The translations under genes and the position numbers were made by a program. From contig NC_016047.1 of NCBI RefSeq assembly GCF_000227465.1, positions 1,193,001 through 1,257,000 on the forward strand: a stretch of 64,000 nt of DNA, in the 5' to 3' direction. The notes under the pieces are model-generated. The model saw only the letters and a list, made by a program, of their open reading frames with translations. It did no database searches and was not told where the DNA came from. Shown here in pieces: positions 46,169-54,896 of the stretch (the first letter of the stretch is position 1; each line of letters starts with the position of its first letter). This stretch comes from Bacillus spizizenii TU-B-10. Its GTDB lineage: Bacteria > Bacillota > Bacilli > Bacillales > Bacillaceae.

Positions 46169-47389
46169 TTAATATCTTTCATTTACATGTGTTTTTGAAG
46201 CTGTGCTTTCAAGTGAAATGGGGTCTTCTGTTTTAGTTCTCCTAATCTTTACAGAAATACCTACTAGAATGACTGCCATAGTTGTAAATATTCCCATGGT
46301 TAATAAGATCGTATCATGATTTAAACTCCATCCAATTAAGAAAGAGATGATTGCTCCTCCGAAACTTGCCGAAGCTATAAATAAACTTGTAACTTCGTCA
46401 ACGTACTTCTGAATAATGATAGATGCTAGTGTTAAAGCAATGGGAAATATGCCCGCTATACTTAGACCAATTAAAAATGTGCCACCCAATTGAAGTATTG
46501 GGTTACTTATATAAGAGAAGGCGATCAATAAAACAATTAAACAACTGCAACTAAATAGGAGGTACTTAGAAAAATCAAGCCTTCTGCTTACTAAACCAAT
46601 CAGTATTCTTCCTATGATGATCCCTACCCAGAAAAAGGAGACACTGATAAGACTGATTTGTTCATTGTCTTGGTTTATCATGATTGAAGGTAAAAAGTTG
46701 GCGAAATTTGTTTCAATACCAGCATATAGGAAAGCGAAAAATACAAAAAAACCTAATTGCTTTGATTTTTTTCTATCTCCTATAAAGTATTGGAATGCTC
46801 CTACATTTGGCAAGGTCACTTGCTGGTTAGCCTTCTTAGCGTACTTTCGGTTCTTGGATAAGAAAATTAACCATCCTCCTAATAGGACAAACAAAAAGGT
46901 GAATATGCAGTAATACGGTAAAAACCAGTTATTGATATTGATGAAGGAATTAATTAATAATGGGAAAGTTAAAGCGCCTAATCCAAAGAGGACTTCCAAC
47001 TTACTCATTTTTTCTGCATTACTTTCGAAATTAGCAATAACAAAGGAACCAACTGTCGTTTCTAATGTACCTGCTCCATATCCTAAGAGAAAAGCCATTA
47101 CAACAATATAATACCAATCCTTAGTTAGAAAAAAGATACTTAACGCTACAAGCATTATTGTCAAAGCTAAAGTAAGTGTCCTAAAGTGACTGTATTTCTT
47201 AATCATTAACGGTGCGATTAATACTCCGCTTAGGAATCCGGTAAATTGAAAGAAAATGATGACCGAAATATCATCTGTTGTCTTGTTAAAAGACTCTAAT
47301 AGAAATGGTGTCAAACTCCCTGTTGATATATGGATTATACCTACTGTAAAAAAGAAAGCATATCCAAATAAATATGTTCCTCTTAACAT
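46169..47389 (-). CDS. glcP: Glucose/mannose:H+ symporter (MFS)
   Basis: A 406-aa major facilitator protein with 12 membrane segments, split by a charged central loop near 185-210. Conserved elements include IIHISTGSLTPFLLESFN near 20-37, GYGAGTLETTVGSFV near 103-117, and GLSIAGIFPIALTLASIIIQ near 312-331. GlcP is a proton-coupled glucose/mannose importer; here it sits at the 3' end of ntdABC, where glucose could feed the pathway. A terminator separates it from ntdC. Codon use is AT-rich like the rest of the island. Confidence 0.9.
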   Translation of the reverse strand: MLRGTYLFGYAFFFTVGIIHISTGSLTPFLLESFNKTTDDISVIIFFQFTGFLSGVLIAPLMIKKYSHFRTLTLALTIMLVALSIFFLTKDWYYIVVMAFLLGYGAGTLETTVGSFVIANFESNAEKMSKLEVLFGLGALTFPLLINSFININNWFLPYYCIFTFLFVLLGGWLIFLSKNRKYAKKANQQVTLPNVGAFQYFIGDRKKSKQLGFFVFFAFLYAGIETNFANFLPSIMINQDNEQISLISVSFFWVGIIIGRILIGLVSRRLDFSKYLLFSCSCLIVLLIAFSYISNPILQLGGTFLIGLSIAGIFPIALTLASIIIQKYVDEVTSLFIASASFGGAIISFLIGWSLNHDTILLTMGIFTTMAVILVGISVKIRRTKTEDPISLESTASKTHVNERY

Positions 47390-47406
47390 TCATTACACCC
47401 CTATAT

Positions 47407-47439
47407 GAAAAAGCAGGAAAATAAATTCCTGCTTTTTCA
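47407..47439 (-). terminator. Terminator-like hairpin between ntdC and glcP
   Basis: AAAAAGCAGGAA pairs with TTCCTGCTTTTT around about six bases, followed by a T run on the minus strand. It would end or attenuate ntdABC transcription before glcP. Confidence 0.85.
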
Positions 47440-47460
47440 GTAACTTATCTCTTCGAAATA

Positions 47461-48513
47461 CTAGTTGACTGCTAAAACAGACATTGTTTGAGAGTTGCTA
47501 TCTTTCTCAAAGAACATTTCTAATACTTCCTGAGATCTAAAACCATCGTTAAAAGAAGGGATCTCAACCCAATCTTTCTGAGTTGATGCAATCCAATTGA
47601 TTAACTCGCTTCTAAAAGAATCAGCCCAACCATAAAATTCGTTTGGCGGATCGCTTAATAGGCTTTGCGGCACTGGGCAGTCTACCACGTTCAAGCCATC
47701 TATGAGCTTGTAAACGTGAGGATTGCCTGTATGGTATTTAAACTCTTTTTTGTGTCCTACTACCTCAATGCTAAAACCACAGTCTTCAGGTACAGAACAT
47801 TTTGATGTGATGATATTTACAAATACCTTGTTCTTCAGTTGGCCATAAATTTCAGCATAGTCATCTACAAGTACCTGTTTATCCTCTTTTGTTTTTACAT
47901 TTGTGTTCATCTTTGCCCTTACTGATTCTGTGATGAAATCACTCTCAAACAAATACCATACCATGTCGATGAGGTGAATACCCAGATCCCCCAATGACCC
48001 GCTAGTCTTCTTACTATTAGCGTCATCTCTCCAAGTAAACTTCTTACGTCTAATTGCACTATTTTTCTTGAAGTGTGCTTTTATGGACAATATGTTACCT
48101 AGTTCATTATTGATAATTAAGCTTTTTAAGATATTTACGTAAGACAAATATCTATAATTAAATCCCATACTAGCTCTTACGCCTAACCTTTCAGCAGTAT
48201 CTTTCATTATGCTTGCTTCCTCAAGAGAAATAGCCATAGGCTTTTCACACAATACATGCTTATGTTTTGCTAATGCTTGCAAAGCATGTTCTTTATGGCA
48301 AAAGTTTGGTGATGCTACAATTACACCTTCTGAGACATCAATTAGTTCATCTACATTTTCATATGTCTTTCCACCGAAAGTTTTCACAAAGCTTTCCGCA
48401 TTTTGTTGATTGATGTCATACACCCCAACTAACTCTGCATTTTTTATTGTAGATAAAGCAGTTGCATGCGCTCTTGCAATACCACCTGCACCTATGATAC
48501 CAATCTTCTTCAT
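47461..48513 (-). CDS. ntdC: Glucose-6-phosphate 3-dehydrogenase
   Basis: A 350-aa GFO/IDH/MocA-family NAD-dependent dehydrogenase. The Rossmann motif is KIGIIGAGGIARAHA (residues 3-17), the conserved EKP motif is in VLCEKPMAIS near 92, and the active-site histidine lies in GSLGDLGIHLIDMVWY near 177. NtdC oxidises glucose 6-phosphate at C3, the first step to kanosamine. AGGAGGAAATAG precedes ATG 48513. It slightly overlaps the end of ntdB (stop at 48530 lies 17 bp upstream of this ATG), so coupling is tight. Confidence 0.93.
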   Translation of the reverse strand: MKKIGIIGAGGIARAHATALSTIKNAELVGVYDINQQNAESFVKTFGGKTYENVDELIDVSEGVIVASPNFCHKEHALQALAKHKHVLCEKPMAISLEEASIMKDTAERLGVRASMGFNYRYLSYVNILKSLIINNELGNILSIKAHFKKNSAIRRKKFTWRDDANSKKTSGSLGDLGIHLIDMVWYLFESDFITESVRAKMNTNVKTKEDKQVLVDDYAEIYGQLKNKVFVNIITSKCSVPEDCGFSIEVVGHKKEFKYHTGNPHVYKLIDGLNVVDCPVPQSLLSDPPNEFYGWADSFRSELINWIASTQKDWVEIPSFNDGFRSQEVLEMFFEKDSNSQTMSVLAVN

Positions 48514-48529
48514 ATCTATTTCCTCCTGA

Positions 48530-49375
48530 TTATCCAATTAATTTTTTTAAGGTATTGGTAATTCCTTTTGAGTACTCATTATCAGTTATCAGTGGGTGCA
48601 AGTTTTTGGCTTCTTGTGTTGCATTTTTTAGTAGATATCCATTCCCTACTGCCTGTAACATACGAACATCATTTCCGCTATCTCCAAATGCGATAGCTTT
48701 TTCGGTATTTAGGTTGTGTTTCTCTAACATAAACTTTACAATTTCATTCTTTCCTGTTCCGATAGGTATAAAATCTACATCATAGCTGTCTTCTGGATCA
48801 CCTGCTAAGGGATTACAGCGATTTATATTAACTGAAACTCCGTATTCCTCGCAGATCTTTTCAATTGCTAATAGGTTTTTCTTGTCGTTTATTTCATCTT
48901 GTTCCTGATAATAAAAATTATGCTTATACCGTGACTTTCCTAATTGAGTTTGGGGATTCAAAAGAATGTTATGATGTTCATGTAACTGTTTCACAAGTAT
49001 TTCAATCTTTTCTTTACTAAACTCTTCATTTATACGACTGTTCCACTCATTATCTTGCTGTCCGAAGTTATGCTCTGAAAAGTACGTAATTTCAGTTCCA
49101 AGATCACTAGCTATAAAATGCGGGAAATATCTAAATTTTCCTCGTTCCATTTTATCGAGAATAGATTCTATACTACTCCCAGTAACCCATCCGATGAGTA
49201 GTTCCCCATCTTTACTTTTTTGTTCTAGATAGTCTTCGAGTTCATAAATGTCTTGTTGTTTTTGTTCGTCGATTGTATGCGGAAAATACGTTTCATCAAA
49301 ATCACAAAAAACAATATACTTAGGATGTTCAACCTTGGATAACGTTTTATACTCCGACTTCTTGCTTAATAACAT
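48530..49375 (-). CDS. ntdB: Kanosamine-6-phosphate phosphatase
   Basis: A 281-aa HAD-superfamily Cof/sucrose-phosphatase-like enzyme. Motif I is FCDFDETYF (nucleophile Asp near 26), motif II is GWVTGSS, and motif IV is AIAFGDSGNDVRML near 232. It removes phosphate from kanosamine 6-phosphate as the last step of the pathway. It overlaps the end of ntdA (49347) by 29 bp, indicating translational coupling. Confidence 0.92.
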   Translation of the reverse strand: MLLSKKSEYKTLSKVEHPKYIVFCDFDETYFPHTIDEQKQQDIYELEDYLEQKSKDGELLIGWVTGSSIESILDKMERGKFRYFPHFIASDLGTEITYFSEHNFGQQDNEWNSRINEEFSKEKIEILVKQLHEHHNILLNPQTQLGKSRYKHNFYYQEQDEINDKKNLLAIEKICEEYGVSVNINRCNPLAGDPEDSYDVDFIPIGTGKNEIVKFMLEKHNLNTEKAIAFGDSGNDVRMLQAVGNGYLLKNATQEAKNLHPLITDNEYSKGITNTLKKLIG

Positions 49376-50672
49376 GAAACAGTCCCTCCATTACCCTGTC
49401 TTGTTCTTCTAAAGTAAATGACGGATATAAAGGCAAATGCAGTACCTGACTATGAGCCTTTTCCGTATGAACCAATTGGAGTTTTGTATACTTGTCCTGT
49501 ACTAAAGGAGTTTTTTGCATATGAGACAGTATTGGATAATATACATCTGTTTGAACACCAAACTCTTCATTTAATTTAGTCATGATATCTGTCCTATCTT
49601 CTGTTCTTACCTTAATAGGAAACAGATGCCACACATGATCTTCACTTAATTCTGGTAATTCAATAAGGCCTTTATTCTGTAATTCTGCTAATTGAGTAAT
49701 GTATCTATCCGCCAAGAATAGTCTTTTGAAGTTGTTTAATGAAAGATACTTCATTCTCTCTAAACCAATTGCTGCCTGTAAATTGTCCATTTTTGAATTA
49801 AATCCAAAATTGATGACTTTCTTATTTTTCACATTTACTTCAAAACCATGATAACTAAATTGTATGCATTTTTTAGCGAGTTCTTCATTATCAGTTGCTA
49901 TTGCCCCAGCCTTACCACATACACCAAAATTCTTATATGGATTAAAACTTAATGTAGTTATGTCTGCATGCTTTCCTAAGTCTGTCAGTCCAATTCCTTG
50001 GCAAGCATCCTCAATTACTTTCAATTGATAACGATTTGCTATTTGACGGATATGCTTCATTTCTGAATGTTTTCCGTATAAATGCACAGGTAGAATAAAC
50101 TTTGTATAAGGAGTTATTGCTTCCTCGATTTTGTTAGGATCGATGCAGAATGTTTGTGGGTTAATATCTACATAGATAGGAACGCCTCCCAAAGCTAACA
50201 CAGCATTTTCAGTAGCTGAAAAGCTATTAGCTGGCATGATAACTTCATCCCCTCGGTTTAACCCTAAAGCCAATAATCCTATCATAATTGCATCCGTTCC
50301 ACTGCTAGTTGCAATTACATACCTTTTATGTAAATATGTAGATAAAACTTTTTCGAATTGCTCTAAATAGGAACCACTAGTAAATTTTCCAGTTGGCAAA
50401 ACTTTCGTTAATGTATTTAAGATATCATCCACTTCATCATTGGTTATTAATCTGTCTACAGGCATAAAAGGGACTTTACTGATTTCACGATTTTTTTGGT
50501 AGTTGAAAAGGTCGTTTTCAATATCTGTATTTTCTTTTAATACTTGTTTCCATCGCTCGTTTGCAATACTGTCTTCAATAACAAGTTCTTTTCCTTGCAC
50601 GTCACCTTTTAAGTGTTTTAGGAGTAACGTGTTTTCTTTGCTTTTACCTGAAACTCTAACCTGTTTTTGCAT
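49347..50672 (-). CDS. ntdA: 3-Oxo-glucose-6-phosphate aminotransferase
   Basis: A 441-aa PLP-dependent sugar aminotransferase of the DegT/DnrJ/EryC1 family. Motifs are TSSGTDAIMIGLLALGL near 142, VIEDACQGIGLTDLG near 220, and SFNPYKNFGVCGKAGAI, whose Lys forms the PLP aldimine. It transaminates 3-keto-glucose 6-phosphate with glutamate. ATG 50672 is chosen because GGAGGTAC precedes it; an in-frame start at 50747 has no such site. First gene of ntdABC-glcP, divergent from its activator ntdR. Confidence 0.93.
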   Translation of the reverse strand: MQKQVRVSGKSKENTLLLKHLKGDVQGKELVIEDSIANERWKQVLKENTDIENDLFNYQKNREISKVPFMPVDRLITNDEVDDILNTLTKVLPTGKFTSGSYLEQFEKVLSTYLHKRYVIATSSGTDAIMIGLLALGLNRGDEVIMPANSFSATENAVLALGGVPIYVDINPQTFCIDPNKIEEAITPYTKFILPVHLYGKHSEMKHIRQIANRYQLKVIEDACQGIGLTDLGKHADITTLSFNPYKNFGVCGKAGAIATDNEELAKKCIQFSYHGFEVNVKNKKVINFGFNSKMDNLQAAIGLERMKYLSLNNFKRLFLADRYITQLAELQNKGLIELPELSEDHVWHLFPIKVRTEDRTDIMTKLNEEFGVQTDVYYPILSHMQKTPLVQDKYTKLQLVHTEKAHSQVLHLPLYPSFTLEEQDRVMEGLFHVIKQEVGV

Positions 50673-50732
50673 GAACAGTACCTCCAATGATTTTATAATC
50701 TGGAAAATTTGATACAAATTTATCCTAATTTC

Positions 50733-50746
50733 TGAAACCGATAACA
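50733..50746. promoter_or_regulatory. Candidate NtdR operator between ntdA and ntdR
   Basis: TGAAACCGATAACA has the central CG and outward TG ends typical of LacI-family operators, though the dyad is imperfect. It lies 30 bp before ntdR and 60 bp before ntdA, a suitable place to control both. Confidence 0.45.
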
Positions 50747-50776
50747 TGTCAATAACTTTTTTGAGGAAGGGAAAAT

Positions 50777-51766
50777 ATGCCTACAATTGATGAAATAGCA
50801 AGATTATGCAACGTGTCTAAAACCACAGTATCAAGAGTATTGAATAATCATCCTTATGTGTCGAAAGAAAAAAGAGATATGATCTTAAAGGCTATTAACG
50901 AACTTGACTACACTCCCAATTATTTAGCTCGGAATTTTAGGAGAAATAAGACACAAACGATAGCTTTATCTGTTCCGAGTATCGACCATCCATTTTTTGC
51001 TCAATTAATAAAAGGGGTCTCTCATGAAGCACTGTCTAAGAATTACAAGGTAATTGTATTTCAAACCTTTTATGACAAACAGACAGAGCTAGAATTATTA
51101 GAGTTATTGAAACATAAAGAAGTGGATGGTATTATTCTTGGAACTTTAGAAAATGAATGGGATCAGATATCCCCTTTTTTAAAGTATGGTCCTATCTTAT
51201 TATGTAATGAATATCATCACTCAGCGGACATCACGATAATTGGGTATGATGAATTTGAAGCCGCATACATGGGGGTAGTACATTTAATTGAAAGAGGGCA
51301 TAAAAAAATTGGGTTTTGTTTTGATACTCCATATAGCGAAGCTCAATGTCAGAGGAAAGAGGGTTATTTGAAAGCTTTACAAGATTACAATTTACATCAT
51401 AGAAACGAATGGATATTCGGCGAAATGTTTAATATCGAGGATGGTTTTCGTGTTTTTCATAAGATAAAGGATCTAAAGGACAGACCCTCAGCAATATTTA
51501 CAGGGAATGATCAAGTCGCCGCAGGGATTATTAAACAGGCGATAAAAAATGGCTTTCATGTTCCAGAAGACTTAGCTGTCATTGGTTTTGACAACCAACT
51601 GATTTGCCAAGTAGTGACTCCGACCATAACAACAATTGATATTCCCATAATAGAATTAGGTCAACAGGCTGTGTTGAAAATAATCGAGTATATTTCGGGT
51701 AACACTTCTTTAAACAGAAACATTATTAAACTGCCAACAAGTCTTATTATAAGAGAATCAACTTAA
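50777..51766 (+). CDS. ntdR: LacI-family regulator of the ntd operon
   Basis: A 329-aa LacI/GalR protein. The N-terminal HTH and hinge read TIDEIARLCNVSKTTVSRVLNNHPYVSKEKRDMILKAINELDYTPNYLARNF (about 3-55). The periplasmic-binding-like domain follows, with PSAIFTGNDQVAAGIIKQA near 238 and DLAVIGFDNQL near 265. NtdR is known to activate ntdABC in response to neotrehalosadiamine. GAGGAAGGG precedes ATG 50777. It is AT-rich like the operon. Confidence 0.92.
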   Translation: MPTIDEIARLCNVSKTTVSRVLNNHPYVSKEKRDMILKAINELDYTPNYLARNFRRNKTQTIALSVPSIDHPFFAQLIKGVSHEALSKNYKVIVFQTFYDKQTELELLELLKHKEVDGIILGTLENEWDQISPFLKYGPILLCNEYHHSADITIIGYDEFEAAYMGVVHLIERGHKKIGFCFDTPYSEAQCQRKEGYLKALQDYNLHHRNEWIFGEMFNIEDGFRVFHKIKDLKDRPSAIFTGNDQVAAGIIKQAIKNGFHVPEDLAVIGFDNQLICQVVTPTITTIDIPIIELGQQAVLKIIEYISGNTSLNRNIIKLPTSLIIREST

Positions 51767-51813
51767 CTATAGATTTTCTTTTCACTTCCTTATCATTTTA
51801 TATCTTTTTATAG

Positions 51814-51847
51814 AAAAAGAGGTTATTCATATTTAACCTCTTTTTCA
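51814..51847 (+). terminator. Terminator of ntdR
   Basis: AAAAAGAGGTTA pairs with TAACCTCTTTTT around TTCATATT, after the ntdR stop. Confidence 0.9.
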
Positions 51848-52017
51848 ATCAGGAAACCTGTTTTTTGAAATTCTCATAAATGCTCCTATACCAAAGTCGT
51901 CAATTATTTCTACGCCTTTCATTTTCGCCCTCTGGTAGTATCACTTCAAATCTGATCCATTTTCTTATCAAACAAATTTTGTGCAGCAATGCGGATGAGC
52001 AGACATATACAATAAAA
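51848..52017. other. AT-rich gap without a recognisable gene
   Basis: Sits between the ntdR terminator and the decayed gene. A 61-codon plus-strand frame starting at 51880 has no ribosome binding site and protein-unlike composition; I see no feature here. Confidence 0.5.
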
Positions 52018-52053
52018 AAACCATCCTATGCTATTAAGCAAGAATGGTTTTTT
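52018..52053. terminator. Hairpin with flanking A/T runs beyond the remnant
   Basis: AAACCAT...ATGGTTT with T7 on both strands (imperfect inner stem). On the minus strand it would end the decayed gene at 52026-52318. Confidence 0.7.
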
Positions 52054-52318
52054 TGGTTATATTGAGTTTGTACATAACCTTGAATCACTTCTAACAAAAT
52101 GAGATTTAAATAAGTGTGAAATTGCTCTACCTTTGTAGATAGTTCTTTAACTATCCCTGCCAAATGATTCTTTTACAGCATCCGCAAACTCCTGTGGACT
52201 TAATTCTTGAACCCTTTTATTTCACTTACCTGCCCCATTTTGAAGTCTTCCATACTCTACAGATAGAGTAACTCCTATCCTTTACTGCCTAAGTCTACCA
52301 TGTTGGGATTTTTTCCAA
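52026..52318 (-). pseudogene. 3' remnant of a decayed gene abutting yhjN
   Basis: On the minus strand, protein-like segments occur in shifting frames: MVDLGSKG, then GVTLSVEYGRLQNGAGK, a stop, RVQELSPQEFADAVKESFGRD, a frameshift, then IVKELSTKVEQFHTYLN. No complete start region is present, and the sequence begins directly at the yhjN stop codon, so the 5' part appears lost. Family not recognised. A terminator-like hairpin follows its end. Confidence 0.6.
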
Positions 52319-53473
52319 CTAGGCATTACTGCCGCTTACCGAACGCTCTTTGCCTTTTTTTTCACCATGAAGATGGTGAAGCAGACGATAAAACGGCGGC
52401 AAGAGGGCAATGACAAGGATGACGCGTATGACCTGAACCGCAACGACAAAGGTGGAATCGGCATGCAAGGTAACAGACGTCGTTGCCATTTCTGCAATGC
52501 CGCCGGGCGCAAATGCCAGAACAGAAGTGATGAGCGAGATTCCTGTCAGCTTGGATACGATCACGGCGCTTAAAAACATAGCTGCGATTAAACCGACGGA
52601 CGAGACAAATCCGACGATGATAATGCGGCTGACGCCGGCAAACATGCTTTTGTACATCTTAGAGCCAATCGTTGCCCCGAGAAATACTTGCGACACATGG
52701 TTAGCTTGTGACGGCCACCAAGCTGTCATGTCGTGCCCTGTCACCGCAGCTCCGCCAACGTGTACAAGTGCTACACCGAGCATGCTGCCGAGCAGCCAAG
52801 GAGCCGGAAACTTTAAAAATTTCGCAGCTTTGCAAGCTCCCCAAGCAGCGAGAATCAAAACGGCGGTCCATAAAACGGGAGCGAGCCTAAAATCTATCGT
52901 TGTTGAGGAAAGTGTTTCTGCTGCGGCACTTGCGGAACGATCTTGTTTTGTATAGATCAGAATGACTAAAAACGGAATGGAAAGCACCACGAGCAGCACC
53001 CGCATCATTTGAACAAGGCTGACAATGGCGGTATTGGCGCCGACCTCCTGCGCGATGCTCGGCATGGCGGACAGCCCGCCGGGAGCCGTGCCGACAAAGC
53101 TTGTCATCATATCTGTTTTGCTGAAACGCCAAAGCACATATCCTGACAGCATGGCCAGCAGTATAGACAATATCAGCATAACGCCGACTGAAAACCAATG
53201 GTCTTTGAGGACAGAAAGAACGGATAAGTTCAGCTTTTGGCCCAATTCGATGCCGAGGATCATCTGCCCGAGGGCGAGCCATCGGCGGTTAATTCCTTTT
53301 TGGTCTGGCGCCATCATCAGCCATGCCGGCCGTATCATAGCGAGACAGCAGGCGACAATCAGCGTTCCGATCATCCATCCAATCGATATTCCGGTCAATG
53401 AAAGAATAAACCCCCCGGCAGCACTGATTGCGATAAACCATAGATCTTTGAGGAGATTTTCGTCTTTCTTCAA
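52319..53473 (-). CDS. yhjN: AbrB-like (DUF of ammonia monooxygenase type) membrane protein
   Basis: A 384-aa integral membrane protein with about ten helices, arranged as two repeats: GTAPGGLSAMPSIAQEVGANTAIVSLVQMMRVLLV near 141-175 and FAPGGIAEMATTSVTLHADSTFVVAVQVIRVILVI near 330-365. This duplicated GG(L/I)xxM...RV(L)L pattern is characteristic of the AbrB/YhjN permease-like family; the function is unknown. TTG 53473 is preferred, with AAGAAGGG seven bases upstream. It lies 107 bp downstream of yhjO with its own leader. Confidence 0.87.
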   Translation of the reverse strand: MKKDENLLKDLWFIAISAAGGFILSLTGISIGWMIGTLIVACCLAMIRPAWLMMAPDQKGINRRWLALGQMILGIELGQKLNLSVLSVLKDHWFSVGVMLILSILLAMLSGYVLWRFSKTDMMTSFVGTAPGGLSAMPSIAQEVGANTAIVSLVQMMRVLLVVLSIPFLVILIYTKQDRSASAAAETLSSTTIDFRLAPVLWTAVLILAAWGACKAAKFLKFPAPWLLGSMLGVALVHVGGAAVTGHDMTAWWPSQANHVSQVFLGATIGSKMYKSMFAGVSRIIIVGFVSSVGLIAAMFLSAVIVSKLTGISLITSVLAFAPGGIAEMATTSVTLHADSTFVVAVQVIRVILVIALLPPFYRLLHHLHGEKKGKERSVSGSNA

Positions 53474-53492
53474 TGTAAAACCCTTCTTCCTT

Positions 53493-53525
53493 TTCACGTA
53501 GCACTCCAATTGTTCACGTAGTGAA
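53493..53525. promoter_or_regulatory. Paired TTCACGTAG repeats in the yhjN leader
   Basis: TTCACGTAG occurs at 53493-53501 and 53513-53521, exactly 20 bp apart (two helical turns). The second extends to the TTCAC-N3-GTGAA dyad. Both lie between yhjN's start and AT-rich promoter-like DNA, suggesting an operator. Confidence 0.45.
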
Positions 53526-53580
53526 TGTATTATTACTATAGTATATTTTCGTTGATAAAGAAATTATGAATTATTTTCTA

Positions 53581-54783
53581 TTAGCCATTCACTTTTCTTA
53601 TGACTTTGTGTTCGAGCTTCTCGATTGTGTAAGTCAGGCATAAACCCGCTGCCAGCAAACACACGGCAAGGGCGTAAAAAATCATTTCTCCGCCAAACGA
53701 TGTCAGGATCAGCCCGCCTGCCAGTGGTCCGATTGAGCGGGATATATCCCAATGCAGGCCGTATACCGCATAAAACCGGCCGAGCAGATGAGGCGGTGAC
53801 AATTTTGAAATGAAGGTCTGGATGTGAGTTAGTCCGATACTTTCGCCAACTGTCATCACCGCTGCCGTCACTAATAGCATTGTCAGGGAGGTAGAGCATG
53901 CAAAGCCGGCAGCCGCAAGAGAGTAGCAGAGATAAGTAATGAGAAGGATCGTTTTCATTGAAAGTTTTTCTGTCCCTTTTACAAGAGGAACTTGGAGAAC
54001 AAAGCTGAATAAAGCTTTTGCCGCCGAGTAGATGGTCAGCATGGATAGATAATCGGAAAACATGTTTTTGCTGAACAGCCTGTATGTTGTTTCTGTTTGC
54101 GCGTATAACATGCTGATGGGGAGAGAAAGCAGCAACAGAAGCAGTACAGGCCTGTATATCGTAAAGCTTTCGGACATTTCCGATGTTACAGCTGTCTTTA
54201 GCGGCTTTGTTTCTGGCAGTTTCAGTGCAGCGATCAGAAAGTAGATGAACAATGCCGCAGCATCTAATGCGAATATCCACACGGGGTTATGATTGTACAG
54301 CAACATCCCCACTAGCGGCCCTGCCGTCAGGCCCGCCGAATAGATCGCATTGATGACCGCAAACACTTCCGAACGTCTGCTTTCCGGCGTACTTTCGGCG
54401 ATTTGGGCGCGGGAAGCAGGTATGTACAACGATCTCCCGATGCCATTCATGACGTAGAGAATGGCAAAAAAATACGCATGATCGGCAAACACAAACCCCG
54501 CCATGGCCGCTGATTGCAGCAGCAATGCGATCAGAATCGCTGTGCGCCGCCCAAGCTGGTCCGTTACCCGTCCTGCAACGAGTGTCAGGCAAATATCAGC
54601 AAATGGCTGAAGGCTGATGATCAGCATCGGAATCATGACACTGCCGTTTAATTGTTCATGCAGGTACAGCACCATAAAAGGACCCATCATTGCACCCGTC
54701 AGGCTTGTCAGCATTTCGCCGATAAAGCGGAGCCAAACTGGAGCGGTATATCTCGATTTTATAGCTTGAAAGCTGGTCAACAT
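53581..54783 (-). CDS. yhjO: MFS transporter (sugar-efflux-like)
   Basis: A 400-aa major facilitator with 12 membrane helices. The A-motif-like loop is VAGRVTDQLGRRTAIL near 66-81. Its closest functional analogy is with SetA-type sugar efflux or drug efflux proteins. ATG 54783 is used, with AAAGGCGG upstream; the longer upstream frame runs into the divergent yhjP region. It faces yhjP across 113 bp, echoing the E. coli setA/sgrR arrangement. Confidence 0.87.
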   Translation of the reverse strand: MLTSFQAIKSRYTAPVWLRFIGEMLTSLTGAMMGPFMVLYLHEQLNGSVMIPMLIISLQPFADICLTLVAGRVTDQLGRRTAILIALLLQSAAMAGFVFADHAYFFAILYVMNGIGRSLYIPASRAQIAESTPESRRSEVFAVINAIYSAGLTAGPLVGMLLYNHNPVWIFALDAAALFIYFLIAALKLPETKPLKTAVTSEMSESFTIYRPVLLLLLLSLPISMLYAQTETTYRLFSKNMFSDYLSMLTIYSAAKALFSFVLQVPLVKGTEKLSMKTILLITYLCYSLAAAGFACSTSLTMLLVTAAVMTVGESIGLTHIQTFISKLSPPHLLGRFYAVYGLHWDISRSIGPLAGGLILTSFGGEMIFYALAVCLLAAGLCLTYTIEKLEHKVIRKVNG

Positions 54784-54896
54784 GTGATCGCCGCCTTTCG
54801 CTGTTTGATATAGTAGTAGTGTATAGAAGGGGCGGCGGCCCAAAAAGTGAAGAAAATAAGAGAAAAAGATTCCCCTTTTGTCGGGAGGTGTTGGGA

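Noticed and set aside
51880-52065. Plus-strand 61-codon frame downstream of ntdR
   Set aside because: No ribosome binding site and it reads through a terminator hairpin.
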